DNA of 64,000 nucleotides. Source: Pseudofrankia coriaricola. Its GTDB lineage: Bacteria > Actinomycetota > Actinomycetes > Frankiales > Frankiaceae. Below, in pieces: positions 1-8,386 of the stretch (its first letter is position 1; each line of letters opens with the position of its first letter). The notes below the pieces were generated by a model. The model was not told the DNA's origin. It saw only the letters and a list, made by a program, of their open reading frames with translations, and made no database searches. The translations under genes were made by a program, and so were the position numbers. The DNA lies in NCBI RefSeq assembly GCF_001854805.1, contig NZ_MBLO01000263.1:53886-117885 (forward strand). Reading direction: 5' to 3'.

Positions 1-110
1 CGCGGAGCCGCGCCGGACGGTGAGGCCACAGCAGAGCGTCGCTTATTCGTCTCGAAGTCTGGCGAAAGACCCGTGGAAAGTCAACGCCCGGTCCTGATAT
101 CGTCCGAAGA

Positions 111-923
111 ATGGAAACCAAGTTGGCCGGTCGTACGGTCGTGGTCACGGGTGGTAACGCCAACATCGGTAAAGGCATCGCCTTGGCCTTCGCTGCCGAA
201 GGTGCCAACGTCGCTATCGTCGGTCGCGACGAGGATCAGGGCCGACGGGTATGTAGGCAGCTAACGGAGCGGGGAGCGAAGGAGGCGTTCTGGCGGGCGG
301 CTGACGTGACCGACCGGGAACAGGTCGATGGCATGGTGGCCGCTGTGCTGGACCGGTTCGGTTCGATCGATGTGCTTGTGAACAACGTCGGGGGCAACGT
401 CGACATGGACGATTTCGTCGACTCGGACCCGGGGACCTGGGACCAGGACATCGCTCTGAACATAACCAGCACCCTGAACTGCACCCACGCTGTTCTTCCA
501 GGCATGATCAGCCGGTCCTACGGAAGGATCATCAACATCGGGTCGACGTCCGGACTGATCGGAGACACCAAGCTCGCCGTCTACTCGGCGATGAAGGGCG
601 CTGTGCACGCCTTCACGCGGGTGCTCGCCAAGGAGGTCGGCAAGAAGGGCATTACCGTGAACGCCATCGCGCCCTACGGGACCGTGCCCGAAGACCCTGA
701 CGACGTGAGCTCCGGGAGCCGGTTCCATCCCAACGGGCTGATCATGCGGTTGATGGAGACGCGCCGGGAGGAAATGTTCTCGATCGGGCGGCGCACCGTG
801 CTGGAGCGCCAGACGGCAATGCCCTCTGAGATTGGCGCGGCGGCTGTCTACCTGGCATCGGACGCAGCCGCCTTCGTCACCGGTCAGGTCCTTGCCGTGG
901 ACGGCGGAACGCAGCTGGCCTGA
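111..923 (+). CDS. SDR family NAD(P)-dependent oxidoreductase
   Basis: A 270-residue classical short-chain dehydrogenase/reductase, cytoplasmic, expected to oxidise or reduce an alcohol/ketone with NAD(P)(H). The nucleotide-binding motif TGGNANIGKG is at residues 13-22, NNVG at 91-94, the catalytic Ser at about 145 and the YxxxK pair at Tyr158/Lys162. The C-terminus ends in the family's usual VDGG segment. Length is normal for the family. The ATG lies just after the weak purine stretch GAAGAATGG. It is followed by 640 bp without a gene, so it is not clearly in an operon with the minus-strand moa genes. The substrate cannot be read from the sequence. Confidence 0.9.
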   Translation: METKLAGRTVVVTGGNANIGKGIALAFAAEGANVAIVGRDEDQGRRVCRQLTERGAKEAFWRAADVTDREQVDGMVAAVLDRFGSIDVLVNNVGGNVDMDDFVDSDPGTWDQDIALNITSTLNCTHAVLPGMISRSYGRIINIGSTSGLIGDTKLAVYSAMKGAVHAFTRVLAKEVGKKGITVNAIAPYGTVPEDPDDVSSGSRFHPNGLIMRLMETRREEMFSIGRRTVLERQTAMPSEIGAAAVYLASDAAAFVTGQVLAVDGGTQLA

Positions 924-1146
924 GCCTTCGGCGAACCCCGCGCTCGCCCGGCAAACTGCCGCGGATCCGTCGAGGGGCGCGCCTCTCCATCAACGCAGGC
1001 ATTCCCTTGAACGTCTCGGACGAGTGCTGGCGCTCCCAGAGCACAGTTTGGTGGTCGATGAGCCCGTAGCAGGTCGCGGGGAACGACCAGTTGATAACGC
1101 CCGGTCGTTGCGCTTCGGCCGTGTCTGGCCGTCGTTTCATAGAGAA

Positions 1147-1208
1147 GTGGCCTTCTGTCCCGAGTGGTGAAAGTCGCCCGACCGAAACCCCCCCGAACAG
1201 AAGGCCAC
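1147..1208. repeat. 12-bp perfect inverted repeat with 38-nt loop
   Basis: GTGGCCTTCTGT at 1147-1158 and ACAGAAGGCCAC at 1197-1208 are exact reverse complements. The loop contains a run of seven C. It could be a hairpin terminator, or part of the end of a lost insertion sequence. Confidence 0.7.
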
Positions 1209-1270
1209 CAGTTCCTAATTGTGCCACAGCACCGTGCCGCCGAGAACGGGTGGAGGCTCGGAGCAACACA

Positions 1271-1305
1271 AAATATCCGGTCTGCTCGGAAATATCCGGT
1301 CTGCT
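1271..1305. repeat. 16-bp direct repeat, period 19
   Basis: AAATATCCGGTCTGCT occurs at 1271-1286 and again at 1290-1305, separated by CGG. It is AT-richer than the surroundings. It could be a pair of protein-binding sites or a slippage duplication. Confidence 0.7.
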
Positions 1306-1565
1306 GGGCATGTTGCGGCAGGTGAGCGATCCGCAAAGGACGGCGGCGTAATTACTGTAGTGTCGGGGGCGCCCGGAAGCAGCTCCGCTGCTCGAAAGAT
1401 GGTCAGGTCGCGGGCGGGGCAGATCCCCATTGAGTCAACGTCGCTTGTCGGACGATGAGATGGTCGCCATTGGCTGAGGGATCAGCGCCATGGCGCGGTA
1501 CCGCTCGCGGCAGCGCCGGGCGCGGGGGCGTGGCCATTGTCCACCGGTCGTAGGATCACGATCGG

Positions 1566-1811
1566 TCATCCGCCGCTGATCGGTGGCAGCACGGCGATCT
1601 CATCGCCGGCCCGGCAGGGAATGCCGTCGACGTCGCCGTGGAGCATCTCTCCGTTGATCCACACCCGGGAAGCGGCCAGCACGCGGGCGAACTCGCCGCC
1701 GAAGCGCAGGCGTGCCTCGTCCAGCACCTCGCCGAGGGTGCTGCCGGGAATCATGTCGGCGGCCCGGCCCGCGGCCTCCCGCGCGGACGCGAACAGCAGG
1801 ATGGTGGGCAT
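1566..1811 (-). CDS. moaD: Molybdopterin synthase small subunit MoaD / ubiquitin-like ThiS-MoaD family
   Basis: An 81-residue ubiquitin-like protein that ends in the diagnostic Gly-Gly (PPISGG). In this family the tail is adenylylated and thiocarboxylated to carry sulfur to the molybdopterin precursor on MoaE. Length and the terminal GG fit MoaD. It lies 21 bp downstream of moaA in the order moaE-moaA-moaD on the minus strand, next to a molybdopterin oxidoreductase, so the assignment to molybdenum cofactor rather than thiamine synthesis follows from context. Confidence 0.9.
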   Translation of the reverse strand: MPTILLFASAREAAGRAADMIPGSTLGEVLDEARLRFGGEFARVLAASRVWINGEMLHGDVDGIPCRAGDEIAVLPPISGG

Positions 1812-1832
1812 GCGGGCAATCCTTTCGTTTCG

Positions 1833-2846
1833 TCAACCCCCGATGTAGGACATCTCCACGCGGCCGCCGCGGGAGGATGCCTGGCGCCCGCGCAGTTCCG
1901 AGTAGCGGTCCTCCCGGACAGTCCACAGGCCTCGGATCGCTGACAGCAGTTCCTCGTCGCCCGCTCCGGTTCGCAGCAACGCCCGTAGGTCGGTGCCTGT
2001 GGACGCGAACAGGCAGGTGTGGATCTTCCCATCGGCGGACAGCCGGGCTCGGGTGCATCCCTCGCAGAAGGGGCGCGTGACTGAGGCGATGACACCGATC
2101 TCGCCGGCGCCGTCTCGAAATCGGTAGCGGGTGGCCACCTCCCCGGGGTGGTCGGGTGGGAGCGGTTCGAGCGGATGACGGCGATCGATCAGGCTCACGA
2201 TCTCGGCGGCGGGCACCACCTCGTCCAGCTTCCACTCGTTCGTGGCCCCGACATCCATGAACTCGATGAACCGCAGGATGTGGCCGCTTCCGCGGAAAAA
2301 CTCAACCATCGGCAACATGGACTGGTCGTTGACCCCTCGTTTCACGACCATGTTCACCTTGATCGGAGCGAGGCCGGCGCGCGCGGCGGCGTCGATCCCG
2401 TCCAGGACCAGGCGCACCGGAACCGCGGTGTCGGTGAGAGCGCCGAACACCTCGTCGTCGAGCGCGTCGAGGCTCACCGTCACCCGCCGCAGCCCGGCGG
2501 CGGCGAGGAGCGCCGCCTTGCTTGGCAACAGCACGCCGTTGGTCGTCATCGTGAGGTCGACCCCGGGAATCGCGGCGAGCAGCCGGACAAGGTCCTCGAC
2601 ACCGCGGCGCAGCAGCGGCTCGCCGCCGGTGAGCCGCAGCTTGCGCACTCCCAGTGAGACGAACAACCGCGCCAGGCGCGTGATCTCCTCGAACGTCAGC
2701 AGGTCGGCCCGCTCGAGATAGCGGTGCTCATGGCCGAAGTGCTCGCGTGGCATGCAGTACCTGCAGCGGAAGTTGCACCGGTCGGTGACGGATATACGCA
2801 GGTCACGGAGTGGACGGCCGCGGCGATCGAGGGTCAGCGGGATCAC
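1833..2846 (-). CDS. moaA: GTP 3',8-cyclase MoaA (radical SAM)
   Basis: A 337-residue radical SAM enzyme for the first step of molybdenum cofactor synthesis (GTP to 3',8-cyclo-GTP). With a GTG start at 2846 the CxxxCxxC cluster ligands are Cys24, Cys28 and Cys31 (CNFRCRYC). The second cluster is seen near the C-terminus as CEGC followed by a Cys in HTCLF, and the protein ends in the essential Gly-Gly (SYIGG). A longer frame exists upstream to 3125, but it overlaps moaE and reads as low-complexity Arg/Gly. The GTG overlaps the moaE stop as GTGA and is preceded by GGAAAGG, so translational coupling is likely. Confidence 0.95.
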   Translation of the reverse strand: MIPLTLDRRGRPLRDLRISVTDRCNFRCRYCMPREHFGHEHRYLERADLLTFEEITRLARLFVSLGVRKLRLTGGEPLLRRGVEDLVRLLAAIPGVDLTMTTNGVLLPSKAALLAAAGLRRVTVSLDALDDEVFGALTDTAVPVRLVLDGIDAAARAGLAPIKVNMVVKRGVNDQSMLPMVEFFRGSGHILRFIEFMDVGATNEWKLDEVVPAAEIVSLIDRRHPLEPLPPDHPGEVATRYRFRDGAGEIGVIASVTRPFCEGCTRARLSADGKIHTCLFASTGTDLRALLRTGAGDEELLSAIRGLWTVREDRYSELRGRQASSRGGRVEMSYIGG

Positions 2847-3376
2847 CGGACCGACCTTTCCGGCTCCCCGACGGGGTGCCAGCGACGCGCCGCGGTGGCG
2901 ACGTCCTCGATCGGGTTTCCGTCTGAGACCCACCCGCTCGTGCCATCGGTCCCGCTTTCGCGCTTCCATACCGGCACGCATTCCTTGACAAGGTCGATGC
3001 AGAAGCGACCCGCGGTGAACGCTTCTTCGCGGTGGGGCGCGGAGACCACGACCAGAACGCTCGCCTCCCCCAGCGGCACCCGTCCGATCCGGTGCAACAG
3101 TGCCACCCGTCCCAGGCTTGGCCACCGATCACGCGCGCCGGCGGCGATCTGACTGAGCCGCGCCTCGACATGGCGGTCGAAGGCCTCGTAGTCAATCTCG
3201 ACAACGCCGACGCGGTCGTTGCTGTGGTCCCGGACCGTGCCGGTGAACGTCACGACCGCGCCGCACGCTGGAGTGACAGCCCACTCGATCATCTCGGATA
3301 TCGGGATGCGGTCACGGGTCAGCCCGACCAGGTTGTCGTCAACCAGGTACGTCGGGCTGGAGGGCTGACCACTCAT
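2843..3376 (-). CDS. moaE: Molybdopterin synthase large subunit MoaE
   Basis: A 177-residue MoaE, the catalytic subunit that inserts two sulfurs into cyclic pyranopterin monophosphate using thiocarboxylated MoaD. Family motifs are visible: HREEAF at 115-120, the Lys131 region (DLVKE) and VWKRE with Lys138, the expected active-site lysine. It is slightly longer than E. coli MoaE, with about 25 extra residues at each end. Its stop overlaps the moaA start (GTGA). It lies about 100 bp after the oxidoreductase gene on the same strand, so one transcript is possible. Confidence 0.95.
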   Translation of the reverse strand: MSGQPSSPTYLVDDNLVGLTRDRIPISEMIEWAVTPACGAVVTFTGTVRDHSNDRVGVVEIDYEAFDRHVEARLSQIAAGARDRWPSLGRVALLHRIGRVPLGEASVLVVVSAPHREEAFTAGRFCIDLVKECVPVWKRESGTDGTSGWVSDGNPIEDVATAARRWHPVGEPERSVR

Positions 3377-3477
3377 GACGGACCCACTATCTGTTCCCTC
3401 GGCCCGGCGGACCGGTAACGGAGCTCATCGCGGTTCCTTCCACGTGACGCGCCTTGCTGAAGGCGGCCGCTGTGGTG

Positions 3478-5529
3478 CTAGATTGCTGGTTCTATCTCGA
3501 TTGCTGGTTCTATCTCGATGGGCACGCCGGAGTACAGCGCCATGCCGCCGAGCGGGTCTATGTCATCGGTGCTGGTCAGGTTGTTGACATTCGCGTGCAG
3601 ATGCCCGTGGGGAATGGAGCCGACACCCTTGCGCATGGTGGGATCAACTTTCGCGGTGATGATGATCTCGCCGCTCTTGTTGTGGACGCGTACCCGCTGG
3701 CCGTCGGTGATCCCGTGGGCCGCCGCGGTGTCGGGATGCAGGATGATCTCCGCCGGCTCGCCCAGGAAGCTGAGCTGCGCGTTGAGCTTCTTGGCCTGGC
3801 GCCGCGAGCTGTAGACCAGCTGCTTCGGCTTGCCGAGCGCGGCCTCGTCGGCGGCGCGCATCTCGTTCCATTGTCCAAGTATTTCCTTGGGGGCGAGCCT
3901 CCATCCGCCGATCCGCTCGAAGTGCCTGTCCACCCATGGGGCTGGGAACTCCAGGGGAGCTTCGACGTAGCGCTTCTCCTTGAGCTCTTCGAAGCTGCAG
4001 CGCGCATACTTCATCAGCTGCGCGAGCATGAAGTCGTCGGCGCCCGGCTCGCGGTCGTCGTCAGGGACATGGTCGGGAACCGGCAAGCCTGCCCGCTTCA
4101 TGAACTGCGAAAGCACCCACCAGGCCGAGCGTCGCTCGCCGATCGGCTCGACCAGTGGCGGGCTGTACTGCAGCGACACATTCCAGGCGAGCGTGTCCCA
4201 CCGGGTGAATTCCGCCCGCTCGAGGACACTCTTGGTCGGCAGGATGTGCGTGGAAAGTGGTGTGAGTTCGTTCTCGACGATCTCGGTGTTCACGTGAAGG
4301 TCGAGTTTCAGCAGTGCGGCTCTGAGTGCATTGGCGTCCGGGAAGGAACGCAGCATGCTGCCGCCGAAGTTGAAGAACGCGCGGATGTTGCCGGCCTCGA
4401 TTTCGAGCGGCAGCACGGCACACGGCCAGTCGCCGACGATACCCTTCACGTCGGGCCGGACATTTGACCCGGGCGTGAAGGCGTTTTCCATCACCGGCAG
4501 GTCGAAATTCTCGAGCGGCGTGAGGAAGCTGGGATGAAACCAGGTGCCGCCCTTCTGGTTCATCGCGCCAGTTAGGATCATGATGAGCCAGGCGAACCAC
4601 TGCGTCAGGTTGCAGCCCGACGACATGGTGATGCCCGTGCCGGTCTCCACCACCGCGCGGCCTTTCCGGCGAATGGCGGCGAGCAGGTCCGCAAGCTCCT
4701 GTTCGGTGACACCGGCTATTTCCGCGGCCTTGGCCCGGTCATAGCCTTCAAGCGCCGCCCGCAACTCCTCCAGGCCGTTGACCGGCTGCTTGGGGTCGAA
4801 CGGGCCGCCGTCAATAATCTCGCGGGTCAGCCAGGCGAGGATTGCGTAGTCCTTACCCGGATAGGACGCGATGTGGCGGGTGGACAACTTCGCCGTCCGG
4901 GTTAAGACCGGGTCGATCGTCCAGACCTCGCCGCGTCTGGCAACGGACTTGATCCAGCGGCCGGGGTTGAACATGCCCGTATTGTGCGCGTGGCTGACCA
5001 TTGGATTCGTGCCGACGTAGACAAGCATCTCGACGTTGTCGTAGTCGGTCTTGGGGTTGAGGCCCATGAAGGCCCCCATCGCGCCCGCCATCATGACCTT
5101 GGAGGTGCCGTCGTTGGTCAGCGGCGAGAACTTGGGTGGCGTGCCCAGCGCGTTGTAGAACGCCTCTTCCATGGAGTAGCCCGACGAATCCAGGCCAAGA
5201 CCGCTGCCGAAATACATGCCGACCGCGTTGGGACCATAGGTATCGATCACGGTTCGGAGCTTCGCGGCAATATCGTCGAGGGCCTCGTCCCAGCTGACCG
5301 CGACAAGCTCGCCGTCCTTGCGCATCATCGGACGCGTGATCGCGGGCTCAAGGTGGTGCACCTGACCTGTTGCGCGGCCCTTCGGACAGCTATAGCCCTT
5401 GGTAAGCGGATGCTCGCTGTCCGCGCGAACCTTTACGACCTGGTTACCATCAACCTCGACGACAAGTCCACACATGACCATGCACACCTTGCAGTAGGTG
5501 CGCTTGGATTCGACAGCCTGACTGACCAC
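3478..5529 (-). CDS. Molybdopterin-dependent oxidoreductase (DMSO reductase superfamily)
   Basis: A 683-residue catalytic subunit with an N-terminal 4Fe-4S site (Cys13, Cys16, Cys20, Cys48; CKVCMVMC...SCPKG), a molybdopterin oxidoreductase core, and a C-terminal dinucleotide-binding domain (around EIILHPDTAAAHGITDGQ). No twin-arginine signal is seen, so it is probably cytoplasmic. The GTG at 5529 is chosen because GGAGGAGG sits 5 nt upstream. An open frame continues to 5622, but that part is the tail of an aldehyde dehydrogenase pseudogene. No partner electron-transfer subunit is present. Downstream moaEAD supply cofactor steps. The tail EIEPAI is duplicated by an 18-bp repeat. The substrate is unknown. 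Confidence 0.88.
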   Translation of the reverse strand: MVSQAVESKRTYCKVCMVMCGLVVEVDGNQVVKVRADSEHPLTKGYSCPKGRATGQVHHLEPAITRPMMRKDGELVAVSWDEALDDIAAKLRTVIDTYGPNAVGMYFGSGLGLDSSGYSMEEAFYNALGTPPKFSPLTNDGTSKVMMAGAMGAFMGLNPKTDYDNVEMLVYVGTNPMVSHAHNTGMFNPGRWIKSVARRGEVWTIDPVLTRTAKLSTRHIASYPGKDYAILAWLTREIIDGGPFDPKQPVNGLEELRAALEGYDRAKAAEIAGVTEQELADLLAAIRRKGRAVVETGTGITMSSGCNLTQWFAWLIMILTGAMNQKGGTWFHPSFLTPLENFDLPVMENAFTPGSNVRPDVKGIVGDWPCAVLPLEIEAGNIRAFFNFGGSMLRSFPDANALRAALLKLDLHVNTEIVENELTPLSTHILPTKSVLERAEFTRWDTLAWNVSLQYSPPLVEPIGERRSAWWVLSQFMKRAGLPVPDHVPDDDREPGADDFMLAQLMKYARCSFEELKEKRYVEAPLEFPAPWVDRHFERIGGWRLAPKEILGQWNEMRAADEAALGKPKQLVYSSRRQAKKLNAQLSFLGEPAEIILHPDTAAAHGITDGQRVRVHNKSGEIIITAKVDPTMRKGVGSIPHGHLHANVNNLTSTDDIDPLGGMALYSGVPIEIEPAIEIEPAI
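3481..3516. repeat. Two perfect 18-bp tandem copies in the 3' end of the oxidoreductase gene
   Basis: GATTGCTGGTTCTATCTC is present at 3481-3498 and 3499-3516. On the minus strand it encodes the doubled C-terminal hexapeptide EIEPAI. The copies are identical and in frame, so this is probably a recent slippage duplication. Confidence 0.9.
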
Positions 5530-5986
5530 GAGATCCTCCTCCACGATAACCGCGTCGTCTTCATCCTCGTACGGGATCACGCACAGCACCGACCCGGAGA
5601 TCCCCTCCTGGGCGATCCTCAACGCGTCGTCGACGTCGATGAACAGTGTTGGCTGGCTTGAGTACCACCGTGTTACCCGTCGCGAGAGCCTGACCCAGCT
5701 TGTTCAGTGCGACCTCGAACGGCACGTTCCACGGCACGATGGCCCCGACCACCCCGACCGGCTCCTTCACGACGCGCCGGGAGGTCGCGACACCCCGGAA
5801 GTCGACCACGTCGGGCAGGTCCGTCTCCCACCCGAACGTGTCCATCAGCTCCATCGGGTAACGCAACCCGCGCCCGACCGGGACCGCCGGGTTGATGTTG
5901 TCGAGTCTCTTGCCCGGGTCCGCCTCGACAAGTTTGCCGTCGATCAGCGTCCTCGATCCGGCGTGAACCGTCGCCGTCCTCGCCAC
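5530..5986 (-). pseudogene. Aldehyde dehydrogenase pseudogene with two internal deletions
   Basis: Starts as an ALDH (GTG at 5986, preceded by GGTGGG): the opening strand reads [12 protein letters not shown]...NINPA. It then jumps to the middle region ([12 protein letters not shown]), reaches [24 protein letters not shown] and VVLKPA, and at about 5650 shifts frame into a C-terminal piece reading [17 protein letters not shown]...[13 protein letters not shown]. About 60-80 residues are missing at the first junction. At the second, roughly 230 residues are missing, including the catalytic Glu and Cys. The reading frame changes there, so no functional product is possible. The last codons run into the start region of the molybdopterin oxidoreductase. 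Confidence 0.85.
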
Positions 5987-6380
5987 CGCTCACCCACCTT
6001 TTGGGCCCTGGCGCCGCGCCGGCCCGAAGTCGACAGGTGCTCCCGCTCCGTTGGCGCATCCCTCGAGACCGCCGTTGGCCTGGGCCTCGTTCGCCGTCGT
6101 CCCTCGCCTGGATGCCTCCTGGTTTGTGGCCGCGGTCACTCGCCCCGCGGATGTGCGGAACTCTACACCCGCCGCGACACCAAGTTCCACCATAGAAACC
6201 GTATTGCAGTTGCGACCCTGGGTATAGCCCCGCCGCGACGACTGAGGCGTCTGGCGCGCTCCGCGAGAGGCGTCCGGCGCACCGGCTGACCGGCTGACCG
6301 GCTCGAAGAGATACTCCTCGACGCCGGCGGGGCAATCTAGCGCCTCAGTAGCGACCGTCCCGCGGCGCGGGCAGGGCGGC
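5987..6380. other. Gene-free stretch with an 8-bp tandem repeat
   Basis: No supported gene. ACCGGCTG is repeated almost three times at 6281-6303. The stretch separates the ALDH pseudogene from the inverted luciferase-like fragment, and is part of the same decayed zone. Confidence 0.55.
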
Positions 6381-6667
6381 CTGGTAGTACGTGCCGTCGA
6401 ACGGCCCGTTGTGCCGCGGGTCCCACATCTGCAGGCAGATCCGTAGCGTCTCCTCCAGCCGCCCGAACCGCTCGGCCGTCGGTGGGAACGGGACGCCGAG
6501 CCCCCGGTGTTCGCGCTCGTACCAGGCTGCGCCGATGCCGAGGGTGGCCCGCCCGCCGGAGAGGTTGTCGAGCGTGGTAACGATCTTGGCCAGCAGGCCG
6601 GGGTGGCGGTAGGTCACCCCGGTGACCAGCGCGTCGAGCTGCACCGTGGACGTATGCGCGGCAAGAT
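6381..6667 (-). pseudogene. Inverted partial copy of the luciferase-like monooxygenase gene at 7505-8386
   Basis: This 287-bp block is the reverse complement of 7701-7987, with only two mismatches found by eye (a G/A change turning Gly into Asp in QLGALV/QLDALV, and one silent change near DPRHNG). An open frame 6345-6644 encodes 99 residues of the central barrel (LVTGVTYRHPGLL...FDGTYYQ), followed by unrelated AALPAPRDGRY. It lacks the N- and C-terminal parts of the monooxygenase, so it is a non-functional fragment made by inverted duplication. Confidence 0.9.
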
Positions 6668-6722
6668 CGAAACGACCGCTGCCGCAGGCACGCGGTGTGC
6701 TACGTGCCGTGCCCCGAGGTAT

Positions 6723-7340
6723 TCACCCTGACGACGACGGCCGCCGCGGCGCCGGTGCGAGTGCGGCGAAGGCTTCGTCGAGGAGGTCGACGAGGTCGAG
6801 CCGGCCGTCGGAAGCCGTCCAGTGGTCGAGGGCGATGTTCAGACAGTCCAAGGCGGCGGCGGCCCGTACTGACAGGGCCAGGGTCGCGGGCCGCGGGGCG
6901 TCGCCGCGCTCGGCGAGAGCCTGGGCCAGGGCGGGGCGCCAGCTGTGCTGCTTCTCCAGCTTCCGGGCACAGAGGGCGGGGGTCTCCTGGACAAGACGGG
7001 TCGTTGCGAGGGCGTTGGCCGGGTCCTGGCGGTAGGGCTCGATAACGGTGTCCAGCCCGCGCCGTAGTGCCGTCCAGTCGTCCTCGTCTGCGGGTCGGGC
7101 GCGCAGGGCATTGGCGACTTGATCGCCTTGTGCGTCGATGGCGCCGAGGACGGCGTCCTCCTTGCTGCCGAAGTAGCGCAGGAAGGTGCTACGGGACACC
7201 CCGGCAGCCGTCGCCAGGTCGTTGATGGTGACATTTTCGAAGCCTTCGCGGACGAACAGGTCGAACGCGACCTGGGCCAGCTCGGCCCGGACGGCGGTCC
7301 TCGCGATGTCTCTCGTGTTCGTACGCGCGAGCTCGGTCAC
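6723..7340 (-). CDS. TetR family transcriptional regulator
   Basis: A 205-residue TetR regulator. The helix-turn-helix is at about residues 34-62 (VTINDLATAAGVSRSTFLRYFGSKED) and the ligand-binding half is mostly helical. It is divergent from the luciferase-like monooxygenase gene at 7505, so that gene is its likely target. It is a close paralogue of the TetR gene at 12664-13254, which has the same arrangement. GTG start. The C-terminus is Pro/Ser-rich (APAPRRPSSSG), unlike the paralogue, where the protein stops after AALTL. Confidence 0.93.
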   Translation of the reverse strand: MTELARTNTRDIARTAVRAELAQVAFDLFVREGFENVTINDLATAAGVSRSTFLRYFGSKEDAVLGAIDAQGDQVANALRARPADEDDWTALRRGLDTVIEPYRQDPANALATTRLVQETPALCARKLEKQHSWRPALAQALAERGDAPRPATLALSVRAAAALDCLNIALDHWTASDGRLDLVDLLDEAFAALAPAPRRPSSSG

Positions 7341-7359
7341 GCCTTGATCCTACCTCGGA

Positions 7360-7400
7360 CTCGATCCCGACTTGCAGGATCGAGCCCCGGTCGTTAGCGT
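7360..7400 (+). promoter_or_regulatory. Promoter of the luciferase-like gene with overlapping palindromic operator
   Basis: -35 TTGCAG (7372-7377) and -10 TAGCGT (7395-7400) with a 17-bp spacer. The -35 box lies in a perfect 8-bp inverted repeat CTCGATCC/GGATCGAG (7360-7367, 7377-7384), a suitable TetR operator. The same -35/-10 layout recurs next to the paralogous TetR gene at 13286-13314. Confidence 0.6.
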
Positions 7401-7504
7401 GAAACCAGGTGTCATAAGGTACATGGGAAGTCTGCTTCGAACCTCCAATCCAGGCGATGGGAACGAGGACAGCGTGCACCATGACTGGCACCAGGGAGGC
7501 TGAC

Positions 7505-8386
7505 ATGCGACTAGGTGTCCACATCGTCGCGTTCGATCAGGCGAACGGCCACGGCGGCCTGGGACCGCGGCTGGCTTCGGCCGGGGCCGCCGCCGAGGCG
7601 GCGGGGGTGGGCTGGCTGTCGGTGATGGACCACTACTTCCAGATGGAGGAGTTGGGCGGTGCCCAAGACGCCATGCTGGAGTGCTACACAACCCTCGGCT
7701 ATCTTGCCGCGCATACGTCCACGGTGCAGCTCGGCGCGCTGGTCACCGGGGTGACCTACCGCCACCCCGGCCTGCTGGCCAAGATCGTTACCACGCTCGA
7801 CAACCTCTCCGGCGGGCGGGCCACCCTCGGCATCGGCGCAGCCTGGTACGAGCGCGAACACCGGGGGCTCGGCGTCCCGTTCCCACCGACGGCCGAGCGG
7901 TTCGGGCGGCTGGAGGAGACGCTACGGATCTGCCTGCAGATGTGGGACCCGCGACACAACGGGCCGTTCGACGGCACGTACTACCAGCTGACCGAGACCC
8001 GGTGCGTGCCGCCGCCCGTGAGCGTGCCACGCCCGGAGATCATGATCGGCGGAGGCGGTGAGAAGAAAACGCTGAGGCTGGTGGCCCAGTACGCGGACGC
8101 CTGCAACCTCACGGCCTTCTCAATCGCCGAGGTCGCGCACAAGCTCGATGTGCTACACCGGCACTGCGATGAGGCGGGCCGCGACTACGGCCAGATCCGC
8201 AAGACTGCTATCTATGCCGGGGACACGATCCGAAACGGCGACCTCGACGCCTTCGCCAAGGAGATGACCGACTATTCCAAGCTCGGTATCGAGACCATGA
8301 TCGTGACTCCGGCTGTAGCCTCGCCGGCCCAGTGGATCGAGGACCGCGGCGCGCCCGCGGCGCGGCGGCTGGCCGAGCTTGGTTGA
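7505..8386 (+). CDS. Luciferase-like (LLM class) F420-dependent oxidoreductase
   Basis: A 293-residue TIM-barrel flavin enzyme of the bacterial luciferase superfamily. The segments GALVTGVTYRHPGLLAKIV, NLSGGRATLGIGAAWYERE and PEIMIGGGGEKKTLRLVAQYADACN are typical of F420-dependent LLM proteins. The ATG at 7505 is chosen because GGGAGG lies 6-7 nt upstream and the N-terminus MRLGVHIVAF matches the first barrel strand. It is divergent from a TetR gene. Bases 7701-7987 are present again inverted at 6381-6667. Substrate unknown. Confidence 0.88.
   Translation: MRLGVHIVAFDQANGHGGLGPRLASAGAAAEAAGVGWLSVMDHYFQMEELGGAQDAMLECYTTLGYLAAHTSTVQLGALVTGVTYRHPGLLAKIVTTLDNLSGGRATLGIGAAWYEREHRGLGVPFPPTAERFGRLEETLRICLQMWDPRHNGPFDGTYYQLTETRCVPPPVSVPRPEIMIGGGGEKKTLRLVAQYADACNLTAFSIAEVAHKLDVLHRHCDEAGRDYGQIRKTAIYAGDTIRNGDLDAFAKEMTDYSKLGIETMIVTPAVASPAQWIEDRGAPAARRLAELG
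7701..7987. repeat. 287-bp inverted repeat, copy within the intact gene
   Basis: Matches the reverse complement of 6381-6667 with two mismatches seen by eye. The two copies are about 1 kb apart and flank the TetR gene, so recombination between them would invert the regulator and its promoter. Confidence 0.9.

Larger units (their letters stand above)
924..1565. other. Non-coding or decayed stretch between SDR and moaD
   Basis: No gene with recognisable coding character on either strand. It holds a 12-bp perfect inverted repeat (1147-1158 / 1197-1208) and a 16-bp direct repeat (1271-1286 / 1290-1305). The minus strand has overlapping open frames at about 880-1330, but none matches a family I know and they interrupt each other. 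A worn-out mobile element is possible but cannot be shown. Confidence 0.5.

Noticed and set aside
2847..3125. N-terminal extension of MoaA to 3125
   Set aside because: Overlaps moaE and is low-complexity; the GTGA-coupled GTG at 2846 gives the normal MoaA length.
3454..4467. 337-codon plus-strand frame inside the molybdopterin oxidoreductase gene
   Set aside because: Antisense shadow; no start signal and no recognisable domain.
5530..5622. N-terminal extension of the molybdopterin oxidoreductase to 5622
   Set aside because: The sequence is the C-terminal part of the ALDH pseudogene, and GGAGGAGG is placed for the GTG at 5529.
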